In this document: in pieces, positions 25,527-33,310 of the stretch
Layout of the letters: each line of letters begins with the position of its first letter
Numbering within the stretch: the first letter of the stretch is position 1
Origin: Bradyrhizobium ivorense
GTDB lineage: Bacteria > Pseudomonadota > Alphaproteobacteria > Rhizobiales > Xanthobacteraceae
DNA: 64,000 nucleotides
Direction: 5' to 3'
NCBI RefSeq assembly: GCF_900696085.1
Contig: NZ_CAADFC020000016.1
Coordinates: forward strand, 124,001-188,000
The notes under the pieces: generated by a model
The model's database searches: none
What the model was told of the DNA's origin: nothing
Seen by the model: the letters and a program-made list of their open reading frames with translations, nothing else
Position numbers and translations under genes: made by a program

Positions 25527-26283
25527 ATGCCGGAGCAAGGCACATGGCGGATCTCAACCGCCTATGACTATGTAAATGAATTGGACGCTCCGGACCTGGC
25601 CTGGGAATTTCTAAGGCGTAATCCCGAGTATCAACAAGACTACAATCGGTTGAAGCAAAGAGGTTTTGGGGAAGACGAGGCCGCTGCAGCTCTCTCGGCC
25701 AAATGGGGGTTATCCTTTCGCGGCCGACCCCGAACTTCCGGCACCCAGCGCGAACGCAGCTTGGTCGCCGATGGCCGATCCCTGGATGCTGATCCTGCAG
25801 GGGCTCCCGACCTGGGTTGCACCTGCACCTGCTGCTAACGGGGAAGCGCTGCCCGCATCTTCCGATGTCATCGACTCGCGCATCCAGGTCGGCGACGAGC
25901 TGATGCGCGCGCGCCGCCCGGGCCCGGTCGGCCAGGCGCCGCCTTCCGCCGCGATCGTCGTGCTCGACGACGCCACACCGGATCGGTTGGAGGCGCTCGC
26001 CCGCTATTGGCGCGGTCTGTGCGCGCCGCCCGCGCCGCCCGATCCGCGCATCACTCCGCAGCGGCGGCAGCGTCTACGCCAGATGCTGCGCGCCGTCGAT
26101 GCCCGGCTCGAACGGGAAAGCTACCGCGCTATCGCGACGGTGCTCTTTCCGAAGCACCGCATCGAGGCGGCGTCCTGGGCAGGCGACGCGCTCCGCGAGA
26201 CGACCATCCGTCTCGCCCGTGACGGCATGAAGCTCGTCCATGGCGGCTATCGCGATCTCCTAAAACGTCCGCGCAAACCCTAG
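25527..26283 (+). CDS. FseA-like DUF6499-DUF2285 activator requiring a +1 frameshift, about 251 aa if fused
   Basis: The first frame starts at ATG 25527 (GGGAGG 6 nt upstream). It encodes the DUF6499 pattern WEFLRRNPEYQQDYNRLK and runs to 25838. The second frame, offset by +1, runs to 26283 and encodes the expected continuation YPFAADPELPAP...PWMLILQGLP, then DUF2285 (RLRQMLRAVDARLERESYRAIATVLFP...GMKLVHGGYRDLLK). Joined by +1 at 25705-25710 they give one normal-length protein. In ICEMlSym(R7A), FseA is made exactly this way from msi172 and msi171 by programmed +1 frameshifting and activates excision. A recent disabling mutation or sequencing error in the G-run is the alternative. Confidence 0.78.
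25701..25713 (+). promoter_or_regulatory. Putative +1 ribosomal frameshift site
   Basis: In frame 0 the codons are AAA-TGG-GGG-TTA. A +1 slip on the GGG (five G at 25705-25709) continues as TGG-GGT-TAT-CCT, reading Trp-Gly-Tyr-Pro. The resulting WGYPFAADPEL matches the DUF6499-to-DUF2285 linker expected from family members. Confidence 0.6.
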
Positions 26284-26418
26284 CCGCACCGGCGCCCGCA
26301 AGGGGTGTCGATTATTCCCGCAAATCTTCGACATCGTGGATCGCGCCCTAGCGAACGACCGTGCGCTGGAACCGCCGCCGGCATCCGGCAGCCCCCCAGC
26401 ACCACACGGAGCTCGATC

Positions 26419-26700
26419 ATGGCCGAAAGTGCGACCGTACAAGTCCCTCCCCGCTATTTGCGCACGCCTGAAGCGGCGCGCTTTCTCGGCCTCTCAGGCC
26501 GGACGCTCGAAAAACACCGCACCTATGGCACGGGTCCCGTCTTTAGGAAGCTCGGTGGCCGTGTCGTCTACGCCGTCGCCGACCTGCAAGCATGGGCCAA
26601 TCGCGGCACCAAGAACTCGACCGCCGATGGGAACACGGTCCTGCCGGCGAAGCGTCATCAAGCAACCGGCGCGGCAGGCGGCCACGCGCCGCAGCGCTGA
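26419..26700 (+). CDS. AlpA/MerR-type helix-turn-helix protein, candidate recombination directionality factor, 93 aa
   Basis: The core PPRYLRTPEAARFLGLSGRTLEKHRTYGTGPVFRKLGGRVVYAVADLQAWA is the AlpA-like winged helix of excisionases and plasmid regulators. In mesorhizobial ICEs an AlpA-like RDF (RdfS) is the target of FseA. This gene lies directly downstream of the FseA-like gene, so the same role is inferred. The 135-bp gap before it contains TGTCGA (26306-26311) and TCGACA (26328-26333), a possible operator. A role in repA control is the main alternative, since repA begins 11 bp downstream. Confidence 0.75.
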   Translation: MAESATVQVPPRYLRTPEAARFLGLSGRTLEKHRTYGTGPVFRKLGGRVVYAVADLQAWANRGTKNSTADGNTVLPAKRHQATGAAGGHAPQR

Positions 26701-26711
26701 GCCGATCGTAG

Positions 26712-27596
26712 ATGTCGGCGCGCCATCACAGCAGCGAACGCGAGCAGCTCGATCTCTTCCGGGCACTGCCCGGCGATCTCGCGCCGCGCGACGCGCAGGA
26801 CCTGATGGCGTACCCTTTCTTCGCACTGGGCAAGTCGAAGCGGATCGCGCCGATCGACTTCAAGGCCGGCTCCGTCGTCATCCGTGTGGAGGCGGTCCCC
26901 GAGCACGGCATGGCCACCATCTGGGATGCCGACGTGCTGATCTGGGCCGCCTCTCAGATCGTCGAGGCGCGTGATCACGGCCTGCGCCCGTCGCGTCTGA
27001 TGGCGACCACGCCCTACGAGATTCTGCAGTTCATCGGCCGCGGCGTTTCCTTGCGCGACTACGACCGCCTGAAGGCCGCGCTCGACCGCCTTCAGTCGAC
27101 GACGGTGGCGACATCGATCCGCCAACCAACGGAACGGCGACTGCACCGCTTCTCCTGGATCAACGAGTGGAAGGAGCGCGCCGACAGCAGAGGCCGGCCG
27201 CTCGGCCTCGAACTGATCGTGCCGGACTGGTTCTATGCCGCCGTTCTCGACGACGCGCTCGTGCTGACCATCGACCGCGATTATTTCGGCCTGACGGGCG
27301 GCCTCGAGCGCTGGCTTTACCGCCTCGTGCGCAAGCACGGCGGCAAGCAGGAGTTCGGCTGGAGCTTCGATTTTCCGCATCTCCACGCCAAGTCCGGCTC
27401 GCTCTCGCCGCTCAAGCACTTCGCCTACGACCTGCGGGACATCGTCCGCCGGCAGCCGCTGCCAGGCTATCGCCTGACCATCGAGCAGTGCCTCGGCGGC
27501 CCCGAAATCCTCTCCTTCAAACCCATCGATCCGAACGCGCTCGGCATCCCCCGCCAGCGCCGCCGCTCGACCAAGCGCCCTGGGGATAAGCTGTGA
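26712..27596 (+). CDS. repA: Replication initiator protein A (RepA family), 294 aa
   Basis: Matches the plasmid RPA initiator family: DLMAYPFFALGKSKRIAPIDF near 34-54, MATIWDADVLIWAASQIVEA near 70-89, STRLMATTPYEILQFIGRG-type helix (here PSRLMATTPYEILQF) and DALVLTIDRDYFGLTGGLERWLYRLVRKHGG. It would open the origin and recruit replication proteins. Three iteron-like repeats start 8 bp after its stop codon, and parA follows, so an rep-par plasmid-like module is embedded in the ICE. That fits reports that many ICEs replicate after excision. Confidence 0.88.
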   Translation: MSARHHSSEREQLDLFRALPGDLAPRDAQDLMAYPFFALGKSKRIAPIDFKAGSVVIRVEAVPEHGMATIWDADVLIWAASQIVEARDHGLRPSRLMATTPYEILQFIGRGVSLRDYDRLKAALDRLQSTTVATSIRQPTERRLHRFSWINEWKERADSRGRPLGLELIVPDWFYAAVLDDALVLTIDRDYFGLTGGLERWLYRLVRKHGGKQEFGWSFDFPHLHAKSGSLSPLKHFAYDLRDIVRRQPLPGYRLTIEQCLGGPEILSFKPIDPNALGIPRQRRRSTKRPGDKL

Positions 27597-27603
27597 ATCG
27601 TCT

Positions 27604-27669
27604 CGTGCTATCGGGGACCGGACCCATCGTGCCATCGAGGACCCGATCCTCGTGCTATCGGGGACCGGA
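27604..27669. repeat. Iteron array, candidate replication origin
   Basis: Three 19-bp repeats start at 27604, 27628 and 27651. The first and third are identical (CGTGCTATCGGGGACCGGA) and the second differs at three positions. The spacing of 23-24 bp is about two helical turns. An A+T-richer stretch with repeated GTAACTT/CTAAC words and a small hairpin (27727-27743) follows up to parA. Confidence 0.78.
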
Positions 27670-27804
27670 ATCGTCGAATCTTCTCGCTGAATCAGTAACT
27701 TGCAAGCTCCGTAACTTCTCTAACCTAGATTCCTTCGGAATCTTTCTAACGCAAACCGCATTTTCGCGGCGTGTGGACGAGTCCCCGATCGCCGGGAGAC
27801 CGTC

Positions 27805-28443
27805 ATGATCGTCGCGCTGCTCAACCAGAAAGGCGGCGTCGGCAAGACGACGATCGCGCTCCACCTTGCCGGCGAATGGGTGAAGCGCGGCCAGCGCGTC
27901 ACCCTCATCGATGCGGACCCGCAGGGCTCGGCGCTCGACTGGTCCCAGCAGCGGGCGCGCGAAAGCCTGCCTCGGCTGTTCGGCGTGGTTGGGCTGGCGC
28001 GCGACACCCTGCATCGCGAGGCGCCGGAAATCGCCCGCGACGTCGACCACGTCATCATCGACGGCCCGCCGCGCGTCGCCGGGCTGATGCGCTCGGCCTT
28101 GCTCGCCGCCGACCTGGTGCTGATCCCCGTGCAGCCATCGCCCTTCGACGGCTGGGCGTCGGCCGAGATGCTGTCGCTGCTCGGCGAAGCCCGCATCTAC
28201 CGGCCGCAGCTTGTGGCGCGCTTCGTCCTCAATCGCTGCGCCGCGCGCACCGTCATCGCCCGCGAGACCGCCGAGACGCTCGCCGACCATGACCCGCCGC
28301 TGCTCGCAGCCAGGATCGGCCAGCGCGTCGCCTTCGCCGATACCGCGCAGACCGGGCGATTGGTCGGAGAGCTCGACAGCGACAGCGCCGCCGCGCGCGA
28401 GATCGCCGCGCTCGTCACAGAGATCGGAAGGATCGCGCCATGA
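27805..28443 (+). CDS. parA: ParA-family partition ATPase, 212 aa
   Basis: The deviant Walker A motif KGGVGKTTIALHLA at residues 10-23 and VTLIDADPQGSALDW near 35 mark a ParA/MinD-type ATPase, with DHVIIDGPPRV near 81 as Walker B. It is short (no N-terminal helix-turn-helix), the ParA Ib plasmid type. The next gene is a ribbon-helix-helix protein overlapping by 4 nt, the usual small partner of Ib ParA proteins. Start ATG 27805 follows CGGGAG. Confidence 0.9.
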   Translation: MIVALLNQKGGVGKTTIALHLAGEWVKRGQRVTLIDADPQGSALDWSQQRARESLPRLFGVVGLARDTLHREAPEIARDVDHVIIDGPPRVAGLMRSALLAADLVLIPVQPSPFDGWASAEMLSLLGEARIYRPQLVARFVLNRCAARTVIARETAETLADHDPPLLAARIGQRVAFADTAQTGRLVGELDSDSAAAREIAALVTEIGRIAP

Positions 28444-28694
28444 CCGCGACCCCTCCGAAGCGGGCCTTCGCCGCCCGGCCAAGCGATGCGGAGACTTGGA
28501 TCAGGTCGGCCGATGCGCCTGCGCCGCGCGTGCCTGATGCCGCGATCTACGCGGCACGGCTGACGATCGACGTCACGCCGGATCAACGCGCGCGGATCAA
28601 GATCGCCGCCTTCCAGCGCGGCGTCACCGTCGCCGACATGCTGCGCGAGCTGCTCGCGCGCGAATTCCCGCAAAGCAATGGAGACGCGACATGA
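28440..28694 (+). CDS. Ribbon-helix-helix protein, ParA partner candidate, 84 aa
   Basis: The C-terminal half ARLTIDVTPDQRARIKIAAFQRGVTVADMLRELLAREF has the beta-strand, helix, turn, helix pattern of ribbon-helix-helix DNA-binding proteins; the N-terminal 40 residues look disordered. It overlaps parA and the DUF2840 gene by ATGA on each side. A centromere-binding role (ParG/ParB type) is inferred from the neighbour. Confidence 0.75.
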   Translation: MTATPPKRAFAARPSDAETWIRSADAPAPRVPDAAIYAARLTIDVTPDQRARIKIAAFQRGVTVADMLRELLAREFPQSNGDAT

Positions 28695-29212
28695 CCCGCG
28701 CCGCCGCCATCCATGACCGCGCCGAGCCCATACCGGCCGCGCCGCCTCCTCACGACCTGACCGAAGTGGAGCTCACCTGGATCGAGAAGCGTGTAGAGAA
28801 CTGGATCAGGTTCGGCCGTGAGGTCGGCGAACAGATCCTCGACCGCCGTCGCCGCGTGCTGCGCTTTGCGCCGGACAGCGTCTTCGCCTTCGTGCGCTGG
28901 GCCGCCAACGACTACGGGACCATCGCCTCGAATCTCGACGTGCTGCGCACCGTCCGCGCCGGCGAGCCGCAGCAGACCGTGCCCTTCGTGCGTCCCGGCG
29001 GCGACATCCTGCTCAAGGTCGAAGGCTGGCCCAAGGTCGAGCGCGTGCTGCAGATGATCGATGCGATCGAGGCGATCGGCATCGATCCGAGCGACGTATC
29101 GCCCGATCATTGGCGGCACGTTCACAACAGGATGAGCGCCGGCGAACAGCCGCGATCCTACACGGCCGAGCACCACAAGGCCTTCCTGCTGCGTCGGAGG
29201 GCCGGATCATGA
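28691..29212 (+). CDS. DUF2840 protein, 173 aa
   Basis: Typical DUF2840 segments: LTEVELTWIEKRVENWIRFGREVGEQILDRRRRVLRF and FAFVRWAANDYGT...LDVLRTV. The family occurs between parA and traF in alphaproteobacterial ICEs and plasmids and has no known biochemical activity. Here it overlaps both neighbours by 4 nt, so it is translationally coupled in the parA-traF cluster. Confidence 0.85.
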   Translation: MTRAAAIHDRAEPIPAAPPPHDLTEVELTWIEKRVENWIRFGREVGEQILDRRRRVLRFAPDSVFAFVRWAANDYGTIASNLDVLRTVRAGEPQQTVPFVRPGGDILLKVEGWPKVERVLQMIDAIEAIGIDPSDVSPDHWRHVHNRMSAGEQPRSYTAEHHKAFLLRRRAGS

Positions 29213-29754
29213 GCCGCTTCGGCTACGTCATGGTCACCTACTTCCTGACCGTGGGCATGGCGACCGCCGCCTTCGTCGACTTCCCGACAAAGCTGATCTG
29301 GAACGCCTCGGCGAGCACGCCGATCGGACTTTACAGCATCGCGCCGGCAGACCGCTTCGATGTCACCGATCTCGTCGCCATCCGCGCCCCCGAACCGCTC
29401 GCCGCCTTCATGGTTGAGCGCGGCTATATCGGCCGCGGCGTGCCCTTGATGAAGCGCGTCGCGGGCGTTCCCGGCCAACAGGTCTGCCGCCGCGATCACG
29501 CCATTACCGTGGATGGCGTGCCGATGGGCGATGCGCTCGACCGCGATCATCTCGGCCGCTCGCTGCCCGTTTGGAAGGGCTGCCGCCGCATCGCCGAGGG
29601 CGAGCTTTTCCTGATGAACTGGTCTGTCCGCGACAGCCTCGACGGTCGCTATTTCGGCCCGCTGCCGACCAGCGACGTGATCGGCCGGGCGACGCCGCTC
29701 TGGACCGATGAGCACGGCGACGGCCGCTACGTCTGGCGCGCGCCGACCCGCTGA
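29209..29754 (+). CDS. traF: TraF-type S26 signal peptidase, 181 aa
   Basis: An N-terminal membrane segment (VMVTYFLTVGMATAAFV) is followed by NASASTPIGLYSI, carrying the nucleophilic Ser of the S26 family (SxPxGLY), and VPLMKRVAGVPGQQV, carrying the catalytic Lys. RYFGPLPTSDVIGRATPLW is the C-terminal conserved block. In RP4, TraF processes and cyclises the TrbC pilin, and trbC is present here at 36896. ATG 29209 overlaps the DUF2840 stop. Confidence 0.9.
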   Translation: MSRFGYVMVTYFLTVGMATAAFVDFPTKLIWNASASTPIGLYSIAPADRFDVTDLVAIRAPEPLAAFMVERGYIGRGVPLMKRVAGVPGQQVCRRDHAITVDGVPMGDALDRDHLGRSLPVWKGCRRIAEGELFLMNWSVRDSLDGRYFGPLPTSDVIGRATPLWTDEHGDGRYVWRAPTR

Positions 29755-29789
29755 ACTGCCGCTTCCACCCCCAACTCAAGGAGACGACC

Positions 29790-30125
29790 ATGACCCAGAT
29801 CGGCCAATTCACTCGCACCAAGTCCGGCTATTCCGGGCGGCTCACCGCGCTCGGCATCGACGCCGAACTCGCTTTCGTTCCGGCCGAGGCGTCGGAGGCC
29901 GAGAACGCGCCGGACTACCGTGTCTTGCTCGGCGGGGACGACGGCATCGAGATCGGCGCCGGCTGGAAGCATGTCGGCGAACGTGCCGGCGACTACGTCT
30001 CCGTGCAGTTCGACAGCCCGCTGTTCCCGCGTCCGCTGCGCGCCAACCTCTTCCGCTCCGGCGACGACAACGGCACCTGGAGCCTCCACTGGTCGCGGCC
30101 CGCCAAGCCGCGCAAGGAGGACTGA
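29790..30125 (+). CDS. DUF736 protein, 111 aa (second copy)
   Basis: MTQIGQFTRTKSGYSGRL, DYRVLLGGDDGIEIGAGWKH and GDYVSVQFDSPLF...WSLHWSRP match DUF736. It lies between traF and a transglycosylase, the position this family often takes in trb-type ICEs. Its paralogue at 24267 has diverged, suggesting separate roles or capture from different elements. Ribosome-binding site AAGGAGA precedes the ATG. Confidence 0.9.
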   Translation: MTQIGQFTRTKSGYSGRLTALGIDAELAFVPAEASEAENAPDYRVLLGGDDGIEIGAGWKHVGERAGDYVSVQFDSPLFPRPLRANLFRSGDDNGTWSLHWSRPAKPRKED

Positions 30126-30128
30126 TCG

Positions 30129-30905
30129 ATGCGCGGCCCGCATCGATCGCAGCATCATCGGAGCGGCACGGACAAGTCCCGTGCCGCCTCCCGGCTGCTC
30201 CTCCTTCTCCTTTCCGGCCTGCCGATCGCCGTTTCGCCAATGTCGCCGGCGCAGGCTCAGACCGTGCCGCCGGTTCCGGCCGAGGCGAGCACCCAGCTCG
30301 CCGGCTTCGTGAGCGAGGCCTCGCAGCGGTTCGGCGTTCCGGTCGCCTGGATCCGCGCGCTCATGCGTGTTGAAAGCGCCAACGACGCGCGCGCCGTCTC
30401 ACCCAAGGGCGCGATGGGCCTGATGCAGATCATGCCCGACACCTGGGCCTATCTGCGCGCCCGCTATCGCCTTGGCAGCGATCCGTTCGATCCCCGCGAC
30501 AACATCATCGCGGGCACGGCCTATATGCGCGAACTCTACGATCGCTACGGCGCACCGGGCTTTCTCGCGGCCTACAATGCGGGACCCGGACGGTACGACG
30601 ACTACCTCGCGAATGGCCGCCCGTTGCCGGCCGAGACGCGCGCCTATGTCGCCCAGCTCACGCCCCTTGTCGGCGGCGAAGCGTCTCCGGCCATCGTCAC
30701 TGTTGCTGCCGCCGATCCGCTGGCGTGGACGCGCGCACCGCTCTTCATCGGCGCCTCTGAACGCGGTCCGGGCGCAGGTCCGGTGCAGGCCGATGCGCGG
30801 GCGCGTGACGGCGACACCGCGGCGACACCGCGTGATGCGGCGACCGATGCGAACCCGACCGGCGGCCTGTTCGTCTCCCGCCGGGAGCCTGCAGGCCCGC
30901 GATGA
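30129..30905 (+). CDS. Lytic transglycosylase, VirB1-like, 258 aa
   Basis: A basic N-terminus then LLLLLLSGLPIAVSPMSPAQAQ forms a signal peptide. The SLT domain covers about residues 50-165: PVAWIRALMRVESANDARAVSPKGAMGLMQIMPDTW includes the catalytic Glu (RVESAN) and GLMQI, and AAYNAGPGRY is the C-terminal motif. It would cut peptidoglycan to let the mating channel cross. The C-terminal 80 residues are low complexity. It starts 3 nt after the second DUF736 stop. Confidence 0.9.
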   Translation: MRGPHRSQHHRSGTDKSRAASRLLLLLLSGLPIAVSPMSPAQAQTVPPVPAEASTQLAGFVSEASQRFGVPVAWIRALMRVESANDARAVSPKGAMGLMQIMPDTWAYLRARYRLGSDPFDPRDNIIAGTAYMRELYDRYGAPGFLAAYNAGPGRYDDYLANGRPLPAETRAYVAQLTPLVGGEASPAIVTVAAADPLAWTRAPLFIGASERGPGAGPVQADARARDGDTAATPRDAATDANPTGGLFVSRREPAGPR

Positions 30906-31131
30906 CTGTCTCACTCGTCCATCGCAGCGTGGCGAACCCCAGCGCAGAGTGGAGGGCGTTGGGAGGGAAAACCGCAAACACAACCGCACGATGGCAGGAT
31001 AAAGGGGCGCGATGTGCGCTTCGATTCGGTTGTGCTTTTTCAAGGGGTTATGGCGCGATTTCGCGAGGTGCGCCTGATCGGCGCAGCCTGCGCATCGGCG
31101 CATTTTTCAAGAATATCATCGCGTTGGCGCG
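30906..31131. other. Candidate oriT region
   Basis: About 230 bp of mostly non-coding DNA lie directly before the relaxase gene. Inverted repeat CACAACCG (30978-30985) / CGGTTGTG (31026-31033) spans 40 bp. A 13-bp direct repeat GGCGCGATGTGCG occurs at 31005-31017 and 31126-31138. Dyads next to a relaxase gene are the usual setting of an origin of transfer; the nick site cannot be called. Confidence 0.5.
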
Positions 31132-31149
31132 ATGTGCGGAGCGTCGGGC

Positions 31150-32886
31150 ATGACCGACGAGCACGACTTCCGCATCCGGCCAGGCCGCATCCGCTCGACC
31201 AGCGCGCAGCGGGCGAGGCCCTTCATCGCCCAGGCGCTGGCGGCCGTCCAGCGCGCCGGCGGCAGCGTCTCCCGGCAAGGGCAGATCGGGTCCGGCGCGC
31301 GGTCCCGGTTCGGGCGCGGCCAGCGCGCCTCGATCCAGGCGAACCGACTCATCACCGCCCGGTCGCGCGGTGCGGTCATTAAGGCGCGGGTCGTCCGTCA
31401 TAGCGGGCGGTCCGCGCCGCTCTCGATGCATCTCGATTACCTGCGCCGCGATGGCGTCACCCGCGACGGAGAGAAGGCCCGGCTGTTCGGCCCGGGCGGC
31501 GATGACGTCGATGTCAAGGATTTTGCGCAGCGGTCCGAGGACGACCGCCACCATTTCCGGTTCATCGTCTCGCCGGACGACGCGCTGGAAATGTCCGACC
31601 TCAAGGGCTTCACCCGCGAACTGGTCGGCCAGATGGAGAAGGATCTCGGCACGCGGCTCGAATGGGTCGCGGTGGATCACTGGAACACCGAACATCCGCA
31701 TGTCCACCTGATCGTGCGCGGCGTCCGTGATGACGGCGAGAACCTGGTCATCTCGCGCGACTATATTAAGGAGGGCATGCGCGATCGGGCGCGCGACCTG
31801 ATCACCCAGGAGCTGGGGCCGCGCACCGATCAGCAGATCCGGCAGACGCTGGAGCGCCAGATCGACGCCGACCGCTGGACCAACCTCGATCGCCAGCTTG
31901 CCCACGACGCCTATCGCACCGGCGTCATCGATCTCGCGCCGCATGCCGATCGGCAGCCCGACGAATTCCATGCCCTGAAGATCGGGCGGCTGCGCAAGCT
32001 CGAAGGCCTCGGGCTCGCCGACGAGATCGGCCCGGGACAATGGACCATCTCGGACAAGGCCGAGGCGACCCTGCGCGAACTCGGCGAGCGCGGCGACATC
32101 ATCAAGCGCATCCACCACGGCCTGACCGAGCGGGGCATCGAGCGTGGAGCGGCGAGCTACGTGCTGGCGTCCGAAAGCCTGAACGATCCGGTCATCGGGC
32201 GACTGGTCGCCCGTGGCCTCGACGACGAGCTGAAGGGCACGGCCTTCGCTCTCGTAGACGGTGTTGACGGCCGGACCCACCACATCAAGCTGCCCGATCT
32301 CGACGCGGCTGGCGACAGCGCGCCGGGTTCGATCGTCGAGCTTCGGAAATTCGATGACGCGCGCGGCCAGCGGCGCGTGGCGATCGCGGTACGCTCCGAC
32401 CTCGACATCGAGCGGCAGGTCACCGCGACCGGCGCGACCTGGCTCGACCGGCGGAATATCGCCCGCGAGCCGGCGGCGCTGGGCGGCGGCTTTGGCGCCG
32501 AGGTGCGCGACGCTATGGACCGGCGGGCCGAGCACCTTGTTGGCCAGGGCCTCGCCGAACGCCAGAAGCGCGGCGTCAGCTTCCAGCCCGGCCTCGTCGA
32601 CACGCTGCGGCGTCGCGAGCTGCAGGCCGTCGGCGAACGCATCGCCGCCGAGACCGGGAAGCCGCAGGTGAAACCTGAATCCGGCGAATATGTCACCGGC
32701 ACCTACCAGCGGCGGCTGAACCTCGCGAGCGGCCGCTTCGCCATGATCGACGACGGGCTCGGCTTCAGCCTCGTGCCCTGGACGCCATCACTCGAAAAGC
32801 AGCTCGGCCGTCACGTCTCCGGCGTCGCCAGGGGCGACGGCGGGGTCGACTGGAGCTTCGGCCGGCAACGAGGACTGGGGCTGTAG
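31150..32886 (+). CDS. DUF3363 relaxase / VirD2-like mobilisation nuclease (RlxS-like), 578 aa
   Basis: RHSGRSAPLSMHLDYLRRDG near 80-99 and DHWNTEHPHVHLIVRGV near 176-192 give the H-x-H metal-binding motif of a relaxase; the following DUF3363 region runs to the end. It would nick oriT, bind the transferred strand and lead it to TraG. The short inverted and direct repeats upstream fit an oriT. I choose ATG 31150, with GGAG 8 nt upstream, over ATG 31132, which has no ribosome-binding site and lies within a direct repeat. Confidence 0.9.
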   Translation: MTDEHDFRIRPGRIRSTSAQRARPFIAQALAAVQRAGGSVSRQGQIGSGARSRFGRGQRASIQANRLITARSRGAVIKARVVRHSGRSAPLSMHLDYLRRDGVTRDGEKARLFGPGGDDVDVKDFAQRSEDDRHHFRFIVSPDDALEMSDLKGFTRELVGQMEKDLGTRLEWVAVDHWNTEHPHVHLIVRGVRDDGENLVISRDYIKEGMRDRARDLITQELGPRTDQQIRQTLERQIDADRWTNLDRQLAHDAYRTGVIDLAPHADRQPDEFHALKIGRLRKLEGLGLADEIGPGQWTISDKAEATLRELGERGDIIKRIHHGLTERGIERGAASYVLASESLNDPVIGRLVARGLDDELKGTAFALVDGVDGRTHHIKLPDLDAAGDSAPGSIVELRKFDDARGQRRVAIAVRSDLDIERQVTATGATWLDRRNIAREPAALGGGFGAEVRDAMDRRAEHLVGQGLAERQKRGVSFQPGLVDTLRRRELQAVGERIAAETGKPQVKPESGEYVTGTYQRRLNLASGRFAMIDDGLGFSLVPWTPSLEKQLGRHVSGVARGDGGVDWSFGRQRGLGL

Positions 32887-32931
32887 GTGCCAGAGAAGGC
32901 GGTAGATATTCTCGATCAGGCCGACGCGGTC

Positions 32932-33147
32932 TTAGAATCTCCCGAGCTGCGCCGCTTCGAGCCGATCCAGATGCTCCTGGTGCTGCCCCTGCGCACCCTC
33001 GAATTGCGCCAGCATCTGTTCGGCCGCTTGGGTCGCGCGTCCGTTCGCCAGCAGCCGCCCAACGAGTTCCTGCTGACGAGCGACAACCGCCGCGCCGTCG
33101 CGCACATGCCTCCTGACCATTTCGATTTCTGTCTCGCCCTCGCGCAT
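32932..33147 (-). CDS. Small hypothetical helical protein, 71 aa
   Basis: MREGETEIEMVRRHVRDGAA at the start, and the rest is Gln/Ala/Glu-rich and likely all helical (AAEQMLAQFEGAQGQHQEHLDRLEAAQL). It is convergent with the relaxase gene and divergent from traG. A G-rich sequence precedes the ATG at 33147. Not recognised; the coding call rests on composition and codon pattern. Confidence 0.55.
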   Translation of the reverse strand: MREGETEIEMVRRHVRDGAAVVARQQELVGRLLANGRATQAAEQMLAQFEGAQGQHQEHLDRLEAAQLGRF

Positions 33148-33310
33148 CGCAGCCCCCTTTGGCTCCTGCCGACAGTCGGGGCGCCCTTCCACGGAAGCAT
33201 ACGCCTGTTCCGGATCAGGTTCGATAGCAGAGGCGAAAGATCGCGCGCGATTAGCATCAGATGACGCCGCCCGTTCCGTTCAATCCCACACAATCGCTTG
33301 GAGATGAGAA

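Noticed and set aside
25527..26283. Simple pseudogene call for the DUF6499/DUF2285 gene
   Set aside because: Both halves are otherwise intact and conserved-looking, and the known FseA precedent uses the same +1 shift. Decay or sequencing error stays possible.
26658..27635. Minus-strand open frame of 325 codons opposite repA
   Set aside because: Antisense of repA with no motif; the plus strand has the RepA family pattern.
30902..31153. Possible 83-codon gene overlapping the transglycosylase stop by ATGA
   Set aside because: No family likeness, runs through the repeats of the candidate oriT and has an unusual composition for coding sequence.
31048..32535. Minus-strand open frame of 495 codons opposite the relaxase
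   Set aside because: Antisense shadow of the relaxase gene.
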